From Streptacidiphilus sp. ASG 303 (lineage in GTDB: Bacteria; Actinomycetota; Actinomycetes; Streptomycetales; Streptomycetaceae), in NCBI RefSeq assembly GCF_020991365.1, contig NZ_JAJLRA010000003.1, positions 372,001 to 436,000 on the forward strand: a stretch of 64,000 bases of DNA, given 5' to 3'. The notes beneath the pieces were generated by a model. The model made no database searches. It saw only the letters and a list, made by a program, of their open reading frames with translations, and had not been told where the DNA came from. The translations under genes and the position numbers were made by a program. How positions within the stretch are numbered: the stretch's first letter is position 1; each line of letters begins with the position of its first letter. Positions 26,224 through 34,368 of the stretch are shown piece after piece.

Positions 26224-26701
26224 GGGCCCCTGTCCCTTCCGTGCCGGGCGAGAGCGGTCCGGGCGGCTCCCGGGCGGCGCACCGGCCGCCGACGACCCTA
26301 TGCCGTCTTTGCGCCGGTTGGACAGGGCAGGGGCGCCGCGGCCGCGGTCCTGCACGGGAAGCGCCGCTTTCGTCCCGTCCCGGGGCGCCCGGTCCCCGGC
26401 GGCCGGCGCGTCCGGGCCGGGGCCGGACCGGGCCCGGGCGTGCGGGGGCGCGGCCGGGGGCGTGCGTCGCCGCGGGCGCGCCCTCACCGCCGGACCGGAC
26501 CGGCCCCCCGGGGGCGGGGCGGCCGACCCGCCGCTCTTCGGACAATCCTGCGCACCGCGCCCCCGTCGCCGGATACCTTGGGATCTATCCGAGCGCAGCG
26601 GCCGCCCTCCCCCCGGGGCGGACGGGGCGTCAGGACGGTGCGTCGGACCCGCCAGGGGGAGCTCGGCCCGGGTCCGGCGGTGTGCAGGAAGGGTGGTGCG
26701 C
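26224..26701. other. Divergent regulatory region without a gene
   Basis: 478 nt between the STAS gene (minus) and the ECF sigma gene (plus). An inverted repeat, CGGATA (26570-26575) and TATCCG (26586-26591) with a 10-nt spacer, lies about 110 nt before the sigma start and is the best operator/promoter candidate. I see no other gene or repeat. Confidence 0.4.
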
Positions 26702-27253
26702 ATGGCGACCCCCACCCCGGGCCGATGGGACCGGCAGATCCAGCAGCGCCTCGCCCGCGGCGAGGAGGCGGCCCTGGGCGAGCTGTACGACCAGTTCTCG
26801 CCGCTGGTCCACGGCCTCGCCAACCGGGTGCTCGACAGCCAGGAGGCGGCCGAGCACATCACCCGTGAGGTCTTCGCCCACGTCTGGGAGCACCCCGGCG
26901 AGTTCGACCCCGACCGGGGCTCCATGCGCTCCTGGATCGGCACCCTCACCCACCGCCGCGCCGTGGAGCGCCTGCGCCGCCGCACCGGCCCGGCCGCCGG
27001 CGGTCCGGCCGGGGCGGGGTCCGCGGGGCTGGAGGAGGAGCTGCTGGCCGCGGCCACGGCCGCCCGGGTCCAGTACGTCGTCACCTCACTGCCGCCCGCG
27101 CTGCGCGAGACGCTCACCCTCACCTACTTCAACGGGCGGACCTACCAGGAGGCCGCCCGCGAGCTGGGGATAGCGGAGGCCACCGCCAAGCACCGGATGC
27201 GGCTCGGCCTCCAGCTGCTCGCGTCCGCCCTCGCCGCGGAGGACGGCCGGTGA
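26702..27253 (+). CDS. ECF-type RNA polymerase sigma factor
   Basis: A 183-aa sigma-70-family factor. Region 2 covers about residues 20-90 (ALGELYDQFSPLVHGLANRV, FAHVWEHPGEFDPDRGSMRSW), and region 4 about 125-178 (LPPALRETLTLTYFNGRTYQEAA, ELGIAEATAKHRMRLGL). It would direct core RNA polymerase to a small regulon when released by its anti-sigma factor. ATG 26702 was chosen because AGGAAG lies about 12 nt before it; in-frame GTGs just upstream are too near that site. The downstream anti-sigma gene starts within its stop codon (GTGA), as usual for sigma/anti-sigma pairs. Confidence 0.93.
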   Translation: MATPTPGRWDRQIQQRLARGEEAALGELYDQFSPLVHGLANRVLDSQEAAEHITREVFAHVWEHPGEFDPDRGSMRSWIGTLTHRRAVERLRRRTGPAAGGPAGAGSAGLEEELLAAATAARVQYVVTSLPPALRETLTLTYFNGRTYQEAARELGIAEATAKHRMRLGLQLLASALAAEDGR

Positions 27254-28365
27254 CCGGCGCGGACGCGGCCGTCCTGCCGCCCGCCGAGCACGAGTCGGTG
27301 CGCCTGCTGCTCGGCGCCTGGGCCCTGGACGCCTGCCCGGACGACGAGACCGCCCTGCTGGAGGAGCACCTGCACGGCTGCGGGCCCTGCGCGGCCGAGG
27401 CCGCCCGGCTGCGCGACGCCGCGGGCTGGCTCTCCGCCGACGAGCCCCTGGACCCCGCGCCCGACCTGCGCGGCCAGGTGCTGGAGAGCTGCCTGGGGCG
27501 GCGGGCGCCCGAGATCCGCGTGCCCGACTGGGCCGTGCCGTACTCGGCCGAGACGGCCAGGCTGGACGCCCTGCTGCGCGACCTCGGCGCCGGGGAGTGG
27601 CTGGAGTACGCCGAGCTGCCCTGGCACGGCGGCGTCGAGCGCCTGCGCCCCGCCGGGGTGCTCTGCCACCTCGCGGCGGTGGACGGCTTCGTGGCCCTGG
27701 CCCACGGGCTGGCCGACCCCGTGCCGGGCCGCACCGGCGGGCGCACGCCGGACGGCCCCTGGGCCGCCGTGGCGGACCGCACCGCCCGGATGGCCGGCGC
27801 CCACGCGGGCAGCGGGCCCGACGAGGTCCGCGCCCTGTGGCGCGAGCAGACCCGCGCCCTGGTCCGGGCGGCCTCGCTGGCCGGCCCCGCGGGCGGGGAC
27901 CTGGAGGTCGACTACGGGGACGCCCGCCTCCCGGCGCGGGACGCCTTCGTGGACCGCGCCTTCGAGTGCTGGATCCACGCCGACGACGTGGCGCGCGCCG
28001 TGGACTACCCCTACGAGCCGCCGTCCGGGCCGCACCTGCGGCGGATGGTCGACCTGGCCGCCCGGATGCTGCCCGCCGCCCTCGGCGGGCTGCGCGGCAC
28101 CGCCCCGGCGCCGGACGGGCCGACCCGCGTCCTGCGGCTGGTGATCGAGGGGGCGGCCGCCGGGGAGTGGCTGGTCCCGCTCGACACGGCCGGACCGCCG
28201 GGTGTGGAGGCGGAGCCGGTGGCCTCGCTCGTGGTGGACGGCCTGGAGTTCTGCTACCTCGCCGCGGCCCACCGCGACCCGGCCCGGATGCCCGTCGGCC
28301 AGCACGGCGACGGGGAGGCCGTCCGGGAGGTCCTGCGGGCCGTCCCGCTGCTGTCCCGGCCCTGA
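27250..28365 (+). CDS. Zinc-finger anti-sigma factor fused to a mycothiol-dependent maleylpyruvate isomerase-like domain
   Basis: A 371-aa two-domain protein. Residues 10-70 are a zf-HC2/ZAS anti-sigma domain (EEHLHGCGPCAAEAARL, with H-x3-C-x2-C near 39-47). Residues about 100-370 look like the MDMPI/DinB-like domain of mycothiol-dependent maleylpyruvate isomerase-type proteins (WHGGVERLRPAGVLCHLAAVDGFVALA; ECWIHADDVARAVD). No membrane helix is present, so it is soluble, unlike most RskA-type factors. The start is GTG 27250 inside the sigma stop codon. Mycothiol or redox binding by the second domain controlling sigma release is an attractive inference but unproven. Confidence 0.88.
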   Translation: MTGADAAVLPPAEHESVRLLLGAWALDACPDDETALLEEHLHGCGPCAAEAARLRDAAGWLSADEPLDPAPDLRGQVLESCLGRRAPEIRVPDWAVPYSAETARLDALLRDLGAGEWLEYAELPWHGGVERLRPAGVLCHLAAVDGFVALAHGLADPVPGRTGGRTPDGPWAAVADRTARMAGAHAGSGPDEVRALWREQTRALVRAASLAGPAGGDLEVDYGDARLPARDAFVDRAFECWIHADDVARAVDYPYEPPSGPHLRRMVDLAARMLPAALGGLRGTAPAPDGPTRVLRLVIEGAAAGEWLVPLDTAGPPGVEAEPVASLVVDGLEFCYLAAAHRDPARMPVGQHGDGEAVREVLRAVPLLSRP

Positions 28366-28379
28366 GCGCGCCCCGCACC

Positions 28380-28407
28380 CGGGCCCCCGCGCCGCGGGAC
28401 GGGCCCG
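28380..28407. terminator. Hairpin between convergent anti-sigma and purU genes
   Basis: Arms CGGGCCC (28380-28386) and GGGCCCG (28401-28407), with a further 4-bp inner pairing (CCGC / GCGG). Confidence 0.5.
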
Positions 28408-28416
28408 CAGGCGGGC

Positions 28417-29310
28417 TCAGGCGAAGACGACGGTCCGGGTGCCGTTCAGCAGGACGCGGTGCTCGCTGTGCCACTTCACGGCGCGCGCCAGGGCCTGGCA
28501 CTCCACGTCGCGCCCGATCGCGACGAGCTGGTCGGGGGTGACGTCGTGGGTCACCCGCTCGACCTCCTGCTCGATGATCGGGCCCTCGTCGAGGTCGGCG
28601 GTGACGTAGTGGGCGGTGGCGCCGATGAGCTTGACGCCGCGGGCGTGCGCCTGGTGGTAGGGCTTGGCGCCCTTGAAGCTCGGCAGGAAGGAGTGGTGGA
28701 TGTTGATGATCCGTCCGGACAGCGCCTTGCACAGGTCGTCGGAGAGGACCTGCATGTACCGGGCGAGCACCACCAGGTCCACCCGCTCCTCCTCCACCAG
28801 CGCCAGCAGCCGGGCCTCGGCCTCGGCCTTGGTGTCGCGGGTGACGGGGATGTGGTGGAAGGGGACGCCGTAGGAGTCCGCGAGGCGCTCGAAGTCGGTG
28901 TGGTTGGAGACCACGCCCGCCACCTCGACCGGCACCGCGCCGATGCTCGTGCGGAAGAGCAGGTCGTTGAGGCAGTGGCCGAACCTGCTGACCATCAGCA
29001 GCACGCGCATCCGCTCGTCGGACGGGTGGATCCTCCAGTCCATGCGGAACGAGGCGCCGACGGCGGCGAAGCTGGCCCGCAGCTTCTCGGCGGTGACCGG
29101 CGCCTCGGCGGAGAAGTGCACCCGCATGAAGAAGAGGCCGGTGTCCTGGTCGCCGAACTGCTGGCTGTCGAGGATGTTGCAGCCGGTCATGAAGAGGTAG
29201 CTGGAGACGGCGTGCACGATCCCCTGCCGGTCGGGGCAGGACAGGGTGAGGACGTACTGGCGGGGGCGGCCGGCCGCGTCCGCTGCCGCCGCGTCGTTCT
29301 GCTCTGCCAC
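28417..29310 (-). CDS. purU: Formyltetrahydrofolate deformylase
   Basis: A 297-aa protein of typical PurU length. An N-terminal ACT domain (about 18-95: LTLSCPDRQGIVHAVSSYLF) precedes a formyltransferase-like hydrolase domain (about 100-280). Catalytic residues appear as N-I-H-H-S-F near 198-203 and D-L-D-E-G-P near 236-241. It splits 10-formyl-tetrahydrofolate to formate and tetrahydrofolate in the cytosol, balancing one-carbon pools. The ACT domain normally senses glycine and methionine. The start is GTG 29310 with a GGAGAGG stretch upstream. Monocistronic, with a terminator hairpin behind it. Confidence 0.96.
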   Translation of the reverse strand: MAEQNDAAAADAAGRPRQYVLTLSCPDRQGIVHAVSSYLFMTGCNILDSQQFGDQDTGLFFMRVHFSAEAPVTAEKLRASFAAVGASFRMDWRIHPSDERMRVLLMVSRFGHCLNDLLFRTSIGAVPVEVAGVVSNHTDFERLADSYGVPFHHIPVTRDTKAEAEARLLALVEEERVDLVVLARYMQVLSDDLCKALSGRIINIHHSFLPSFKGAKPYHQAHARGVKLIGATAHYVTADLDEGPIIEQEVERVTHDVTPDQLVAIGRDVECQALARAVKWHSEHRVLLNGTRTVVFA

Positions 29311-29434
29311 GGTCGTCGCCGTCCTCTCCTCGCCGGTGCGGGCCGCGCGGGGCCCTCGCAGACCAAGCGTGGCACAGACCGCGGGCCCGCCCCGGCGCTG
29401 CCCGCACTGCGGGACGGGCGGGTCGCGGCGGAGC

Positions 29435-29492
29435 GGGCGGTCCGGAGGCGCGGGCGGGCGGCCCCGGGCGGTCCGGAGGCGCGGGCGGGCGG
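29435..29492. repeat. 27-bp direct repeat
   Basis: Two identical 27-bp copies (29435-29461 and 29466-29492, each beginning GGGCGGTCCGGAGG) separated by CCCC, just after the stop of the conserved hypothetical gene 29504-29998 and upstream of purU. Confidence 0.8.
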
Positions 29493-29503
29493 GGACAGGC
29501 GGG

Positions 29504-29998
29504 TCAGGCGGCGCGGGTGAGGATGGCCAGCACGCCCAGCGAGCGCGGCGGGACGTCCGGGTCGTCGCCGTCGTTGGCGGCGAGGCGCACGTGGGCCTCG
29601 CGGGCGGCGCGGACCGCCTCCGGCCACCCGTGGTGGCCCAGGTAGGCGGTGGCGGGGGCGTCGGCGCCCACCTGGTGCAGGATGCGCAGCACCCGGAGCA
29701 CGGCCACGTCCACCAGGGCGGCCTCGCCGGAGTCGCGGAAGATGGTCCCGACGTACTTCTCCGCGGACCAGCGGTCCAGCCAGGTGTCCTCGACCAGCCG
29801 GTACACGGCGTCGGTGACGTCTCCGAAGCCTTCGCGGCCGGCCACCCAGCACTCCTGCTGGAAGGCGGGGTCGGAGAGCATGTGCAGCGCGGAGCGGACG
29901 CGGGCCCTCCAGCGCCACCAGGGCATGTCGTTGAGCGGCATGCCGCCCATGGTGGTGGAGCGGGGGCGCGTGCGGAAAGAGTTCGAGGAGACCGGCAT
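29504..29998 (-). CDS. Conserved actinobacterial hypothetical protein
   Basis: A 164-aa soluble protein rich in Trp and Arg (MPWWRWRARVRSALHML, VYRLVEDTWLDRWSAEKY, YLGHHGWPEAVRAAREAHV). I believe it is widely conserved in Streptomyces but know of no function. The start is uncertain: ATG 29998, 29950 and 29941 are all in frame. I chose 29998 because codons from there to 29950 have almost all G/C third positions, no later ATG has a Shine-Dalgarno, and a -10-like TACGAT stands 9 nt before it. Helical prediction by eye; no signal peptide. Confidence 0.8.
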   Translation of the reverse strand: MPVSSNSFRTRPRSTTMGGMPLNDMPWWRWRARVRSALHMLSDPAFQQECWVAGREGFGDVTDAVYRLVEDTWLDRWSAEKYVGTIFRDSGEAALVDVAVLRVLRILHQVGADAPATAYLGHHGWPEAVRAAREAHVRLAANDGDDPDVPPRSLGVLAILTRAA

Positions 29999-30007
29999 AA
30001 GAATCCG

Positions 30008-30013
30008 ATCGTA
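30008..30013 (-). promoter_or_regulatory. -10 hexamer before the conserved hypothetical gene
   Basis: TACGAT on the minus strand, 9 nt before ATG 29998, predicting a leaderless or nearly leaderless transcript. No good -35 match at 17-18 nt. Confidence 0.35.
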
Positions 30014-30235
30014 CGTTCTTCGCGAGGGGGACATTACGGCGCCCCCGCACGGGCCGCGCCCCCGGAAAGGTCGTACACCCTCACATGCGCCCCACCCGGT
30101 GTTCACATCCGGTTGACCGCCCGTTTCCTTGCCGTCCCTCCGGCTGTGTGCTGCTGCGGACACGCTGGGTCGCCGGAACGACGCGTACCGCGGGTCCCCC
30201 GCGACCCGCGGTTCTCGCAGGGAGGGACGCGACCC

Positions 30236-31561
30236 ATGAGGCGGCTCGGAAGCACCGGCAGCAGCACCACCACCGGCACCGCCGGCAGGCAGCGGGGCTC
30301 CGGGGTCCCGGGGAGAGGGCGCCGGCTGGCCGGGGCGCTCGCCACCGGCGCGCTCGCCCTGCCCGCGGCCCTCGGCGCCGCCGGCTGCGGCGGCCCGGCC
30401 GACGCCGCCACCTCCTCCGACATCACCGTCATGACCTGGGCCCCGTCCGGCACCGGCGGTGCGGACCGGCCCGGGATGACCGCGCTCGCCGAGGCGATAG
30501 GACGCCAGGTGAACGCCTCGGGCGGCGTCGCCGGCCGCAGGCTGCGGGTCCTCACCTGCAACGAGCACGACACCTCCGCCGGCGCGGACGCCTGCACCCA
30601 GCAGGCGGTGCGGGAGGGGGCCGTCGCGGTCGTGGGCTCCTACAGCCAGTACGGCGCCGCCATCCTCCCCACGCTGGAGAGCCACGGCATCCCCTACATC
30701 GGCGGCTACGGCCTGTCCTCGGCCGAGTTCCAGAGCCCCGACTCCTACCCGGTGAACGGCGGCACCCCCGCCCTGCTCGCCGGCAGCGGGCGGCAGCTGC
30801 TCACCGAGGGGTGCCGCAGCGTCTCCGTCGTGCGTCCGGACACCCAGGCCGGCGACGTGATGTTCACCTACCTCTCCCGGGCGCTCACCCCCGCCGGCAT
30901 CACCCCCGTCGACATCCCGGCGCCCGAGCAGTCCACCGACTACGGCACCGTCGCCGAGCGCGCCGTCGGCGACGACCGGTCGGGGCACTGCGTCACCGTC
31001 GCCCTGGCCGCCGTCCCCACCCAGAACTTCCTGGACGCCTACCGGCAGCAGCGGCACCGCCGCACCCGGCTCTCCTCGGTCATCGGCAGCTTCCAGCAGT
31101 CGGTGGTCGACGCGACGGGCGGCGCCGGGGGCCCGCTGGGCTCCGCGTACGCGGCCAGCTGGTACCCCGCGGAGTCCTCCCGCGTCTGGGACCCGCTGCG
31201 GAGGACGGCCGCCGCGTACGGCTCCGGCGACAGCGGGATCGACGCGTCCGACCCGGGCGTGCAGACGACCTGGGTGGCCTACCAGGTGTTCCTGGAGACG
31301 GTGCGCCGCCTGGGGCCGCAGGTCGGCGCCCGCGCCCTGGGCACGGCCCTGAGCACCCAGGCCCCCGTCGCGACCGGCGGCGCCACCCCGCCGCTGGCCT
31401 GGCGGCTGACGGACATGCTGGCGAGCATGGACACCCCGCGGCTGGTCAACACCGCGGTGACCTTCCAGGCGGTGCGCGACGGGCAGTTCACCGACCAGCG
31501 GCACGGCTTCGTCGACGTGGGGTGGGTGCTGACCGGCAGCGGCCGGGCGGGCGGGAGCTGA
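30236..31561 (+). CDS. ABC-type solute-binding lipoprotein
   Basis: A 441-aa secreted lipoprotein. A long signal peptide ends in the lipobox LGAAGC, with the lipidated Cys at residue 51. The mature part is a type-I periplasmic binding fold like branched-chain amino-acid or urea receptors (RPGMTALAEAIGRQVNASGG, VVGSYSQYGAAILPTLESHG, YIGGYGLSS). ATG 30236 has a strong GGGAGGGACG site. No permease or ATPase gene is next to it, so it is an orphan receptor that either serves a distant transporter or acts as a sensor. The ligand is unknown. Confidence 0.88.
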   Translation: MRRLGSTGSSTTTGTAGRQRGSGVPGRGRRLAGALATGALALPAALGAAGCGGPADAATSSDITVMTWAPSGTGGADRPGMTALAEAIGRQVNASGGVAGRRLRVLTCNEHDTSAGADACTQQAVREGAVAVVGSYSQYGAAILPTLESHGIPYIGGYGLSSAEFQSPDSYPVNGGTPALLAGSGRQLLTEGCRSVSVVRPDTQAGDVMFTYLSRALTPAGITPVDIPAPEQSTDYGTVAERAVGDDRSGHCVTVALAAVPTQNFLDAYRQQRHRRTRLSSVIGSFQQSVVDATGGAGGPLGSAYAASWYPAESSRVWDPLRRTAAAYGSGDSGIDASDPGVQTTWVAYQVFLETVRRLGPQVGARALGTALSTQAPVATGGATPPLAWRLTDMLASMDTPRLVNTAVTFQAVRDGQFTDQRHGFVDVGWVLTGSGRAGGS

Positions 31562-31577
31562 CCGCCGCACCGGCCGC

Positions 31578-31613
31578 CCGGGGACCGGGAGGCCGCCCGC
31601 GGCGGTCCCCCGG
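31578..31613. terminator. Hairpin between convergent lipoprotein and hemD genes
   Basis: CCGGGGACCG (31578-31587) pairs with CGGTCCCCCGG (31603-31613) with one bulged C and a 15-nt loop. The match is less perfect than other hairpins in the window. Confidence 0.4.
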
Positions 31614-32552
31614 TCACCCCCGGCGGGCCCCGAGCTCCTGCTCCAGGGTGCGCACCAGGGAGGACAGCCGGCCGCGCTCCGGGTGCACCGACGGCACCCC
31701 GGCGGCCTGCAGCGGCCGCGCGCAGACCTCCCCGACGGCCGCGGCCAGCACCCGGCCGTCCCGCAGCGCCGCCACCACCTCGTCGTAGCGGCCCAGCTCC
31801 CGGGCCTGCGCGAAGAGCCCCTCCACGGCGGGCTGGCTGGTGAACGCCACCGCGTCCACCCTGCCCGCCGCCACAGCCGCCACCAGCTCCCGCGCCGGCC
31901 GCGGGTCGGCGGGCGGCCCCCACCGGTACACCGGCACCGGCAGCACCTCGGCCCCGGCGGCCCGCAGCGCCGCGGAGAACTCCGGCATGGGCGCCCCGTG
32001 CTCCTGGAGCGCGACCCTGCGGCCCGCCGGACCGCGGGCCAGCAGCCAGGCGAGAAGGTCGTCGTTGGACTCCTCCGGCGCCGCGTACGCCTCCCGCAGC
32101 CCGCAGCCGCGCACCGCGCCGGTGGCCTTCGGGCCCCGGCACGCCACCGCGGAGCGGCCCAGGGCGTCCCTCAGGGCGGCGCCGAGGCCCCAGGAGGCCG
32201 CCGCCTCCAGCCAGCCGCGGAAGCCCACGCCGGTGGTGACCGCCGTGTAGTCGGGCGGCGCCGCGACGCACGCCTCGACGGCGGCCCGCAGCTCCCGGTC
32301 GTCCTCCAGCGGCAGGGTGGACATGGTCGGCGCCTCCACCACCCGGGCGCCGCGGCGGCGCAGCAGGGCGGCCAGGTCCCCGCGCCGCCGGTCGGCGGTG
32401 ACGGCGACGGTGCGGCCCGCGAGCGGACCCGGGCCCGGCTCGGGCGGGGGCCCGGACGGCGCCTCGGAGGGCGGCCCGGGCGGAGGCGCGGACGGCGGCC
32501 CCGGCGGGGGCGCGGCGTCGGCGGCGGTGCGGGGGGTGCGGGGGTCCGGCAT
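31614..32552 (-). CDS. hemD: Uroporphyrinogen-III synthase
   Basis: A 312-aa HemD-family protein. After a Pro-rich 45-residue leader come two interleaved alpha/beta domains (LAGRTVAVTADRRRGDLAALL; YTAVTTGVGFRGWLEAA; VDAVAFTSQPAVEGLFA; VLAAAVGEVCARPLQAAGV). The enzyme cyclises hydroxymethylbilane to uroporphyrinogen III in tetrapyrrole synthesis. Many Streptomyces relatives, as I remember them, carry a C-terminal winged-helix domain after the SLVRTL segment. Here the protein ends there, so this is a short form. ATG 32552. No other haem gene is nearby, so it may be a paralogue of the main hemD. Confidence 0.85.
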   Translation of the reverse strand: MPDPRTPRTAADAAPPPGPPSAPPPGPPSEAPSGPPPEPGPGPLAGRTVAVTADRRRGDLAALLRRRGARVVEAPTMSTLPLEDDRELRAAVEACVAAPPDYTAVTTGVGFRGWLEAAASWGLGAALRDALGRSAVACRGPKATGAVRGCGLREAYAAPEESNDDLLAWLLARGPAGRRVALQEHGAPMPEFSAALRAAGAEVLPVPVYRWGPPADPRPARELVAAVAAGRVDAVAFTSQPAVEGLFAQARELGRYDEVVAALRDGRVLAAAVGEVCARPLQAAGVPSVHPERGRLSSLVRTLEQELGARRG

Positions 32553-32949
32553 GCGCCCAGGATGCCAAAACCGGCCCGGCACGCCACCGCGCCGCCCGCT
32601 CCTCGGGACGCGGCCCGGACCACGGCGGACGCGGTGCGCGGCGCAGCGGACGCGGTGCACGGCGGACGGCGCAGCGGACGCGGTGCACGGCGGACGGCGC
32701 AGCGGACGCGGTGCACGGCGGACGGCGGACGGCGGACGGCGGACAGTGGGGGACGGGGCACGGGGACGGGGCACGGGGACGGGGACGGGGCGGACGCCGT
32801 GCCGCCGTCCGAGGCCCGGTCCGGGCCTTCGGCGGCCCTGCCGGCGGAGGCCCCCCGGGCACCCGGCCGCGGACGGCGGCCCCGGCGCCCGCCCGCGGGC
32901 GGCGGTGCGGGCGGTCCGCGACGCGGACCGCCCGCACCGCCCGGCGGCC
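32553..32949. repeat. Repeat-rich intergenic region (28-bp tandem repeat and short G-rich repeats)
   Basis: Three perfect 28-bp copies at 32643-32670, 32671-32698 and 32699-32726 (unit begins GCAGCGGACGCGG). These are followed by 7-mers of GGACGGC to about 32745 and then 12-bp GGGGACGGGGCA-type repeats to about 32790. No gene is supported. It separates hemD from the convergent end of the proline-rich membrane protein gene on the same strand. Confidence 0.85.
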
Positions 32950-34152
32950 TCAGAGGTCGGTGTAGGCGCGGGTGGGCTGGCCGGTGCGGCGGGCGATCGG
33001 GTTCCACAGGGCGGCCGCCTGCTTCTTGGCCGCGGTCGCCACCCCGCTGGCGGTGTTGCCCTCGGCCCGGTGGCCGCCCGCGGCCGGGGTGTGGCGCTTG
33101 CGGCAGGACTTGGCCGAGTCCGCCGCCCAGGCGGCGTACTCCCGGTCGGCGCGGGCCGAGGCCTCCCAGGCGGTGCGCAGCCGCTCGACGAGGCGGGGGC
33201 CCTGCGGGAGCTTGTCGACCTGGAGCCCCGCCAGGCCGGCGACGAGCTGCTGCCGCTGCCCGGAGGCCTGGATCAGCCGCTGCCGGGCGCCCGCCAGGTC
33301 CTCGCAGCGGCCGACGGACTGCACGGCCGCGACGACCGCGCCGCGGCTGCCGCTCGCCGTGCCCAGCAGCCCGGCCAGGGCCTGGGCCTGGGCCTGCATC
33401 GCGGGGTCCGCGCCGGCCGGGGGGACGTTCGTGGAGGCGGGGGCGGCGGGGGCCGACGCCGCCGAGCCGCCGGTGGCCGGGGCCGAGGAGGCCGCGGTGG
33501 CCTTCCCGTCGCTGCCGTCGCCGCCGCCGAAGAGCGCGCCGGCGAGGATGCCGACCAGCGCACAGGCGCCGACCACCACGCCGGCGATCACCTTGGCGGA
33601 GGGCCTGCGGCCCCCGCCCCCGGGTCCGCCGTCCGGCTCGTCCTCCAGGTGCTGCTGGAGGTAGCCGCCGGGCGCGCCGCCGTAGGGGGCGGCGGGCTGC
33701 TGCGGCGGCAGGGCGAAGCCCGGCTGCGTCGGTGCGGAGTGCTGCGCGAACGCCGGGCCGCCGGCGCCGCCCGGGCCGCCCGGGCCGCCCGCCGGGTAGG
33801 GCGGCAGGTACTGCGTGGCCGCCGCCCCCTCCTCCGGCCCGCCGGGGGCGGGGGATCCCGGGTAGGGCGGCAGGTACTGGGTGGCCGCCGCCTGGTCGGG
33901 CGACCCGCCGGGCCCGCCGGGGGCTGGCGACGCCGGGTACGGCGGGAGGTACTGCGTGGCCGCGGCCGCCTCGTCCGGGGCACCGGTCTGCGGGGGCGCG
34001 CCCCAGGCGGCCCCCTGCGCGGGCTGCGGCCCGCCGGCCGGCCCGGGGTAGCCGTACCCGTCCCCGCCCTGCGGGTGCGTCGGCTGGTCCGGGTCGGGCC
34101 GGAACAGGTCCTCGGGATTGAGTTCTCGGGAGTGCGGGCGGCGCTGGTTCAA
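32950..34152 (-). CDS. Proline-rich single-pass membrane protein
   Basis: A 400-aa protein with a disordered Pro/Gly/Gln-rich N-terminus, one membrane helix near residues 188-210 (VIAGVVVGACALVGILAGAL) and an Ala-rich extracellular helical domain with two Cys. The cytoplasmic part repeats AAATQYLPPYP three times (near 62, 88 and 110), perhaps a docking motif for a protein partner. The start is TTG 34152, supported by GAGGAATCGCG just upstream; no better start exists. I do not recognise a function. It follows the HTH/TPR gene on the same strand, with two hairpins between. Confidence 0.8.
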   Translation of the reverse strand: MNQRRPHSRELNPEDLFRPDPDQPTHPQGGDGYGYPGPAGGPQPAQGAAWGAPPQTGAPDEAAAATQYLPPYPASPAPGGPGGSPDQAAATQYLPPYPGSPAPGGPEEGAAATQYLPPYPAGGPGGPGGAGGPAFAQHSAPTQPGFALPPQQPAAPYGGAPGGYLQQHLEDEPDGGPGGGGRRPSAKVIAGVVVGACALVGILAGALFGGGDGSDGKATAASSAPATGGSAASAPAAPASTNVPPAGADPAMQAQAQALAGLLGTASGSRGAVVAAVQSVGRCEDLAGARQRLIQASGQRQQLVAGLAGLQVDKLPQGPRLVERLRTAWEASARADREYAAWAADSAKSCRKRHTPAAGGHRAEGNTASGVATAAKKQAAALWNPIARRTGQPTRAYTDL

Positions 34153-34240
34153 CGCGATTCCTCAACTGTGCGCGGGGTGCCGGGCTGCAGCAGGCGGCCT
34201 GGCCCCCACGGTCCACCTCTTCAGAACGTCGACCCACGCT

Positions 34241-34304
34241 ACCCGTTCACCGCAACGGGTGACTACGCGCACGGGGTTTCGTCCGGTATGACGGAACCCC
34301 GTGC
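34241..34304 (-). terminator. Two hairpins after the HTH/TPR regulator gene
   Basis: A 15-bp stem (34269-34283 with 34290-34304, one G-T wobble, 6-nt loop) followed by a 7-bp stem ACCCGTT/AACGGGT (34241-34247 with 34254-34260). They are positioned to end the transcript coming from 35751. Confidence 0.55.
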
Positions 34305-34368
34305 GACGGGAGGGCGGCAGGGGGGCGACGGGAGGGCGACCGGCCGGTGGCCGGGCGGCCGCCCCCGG

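Noticed and set aside
32643-32726. CRISPR-like array
   Set aside because: Units are directly contiguous with no spacers and no cas genes; it is a simple tandem repeat. The same holds for 17018-17082.
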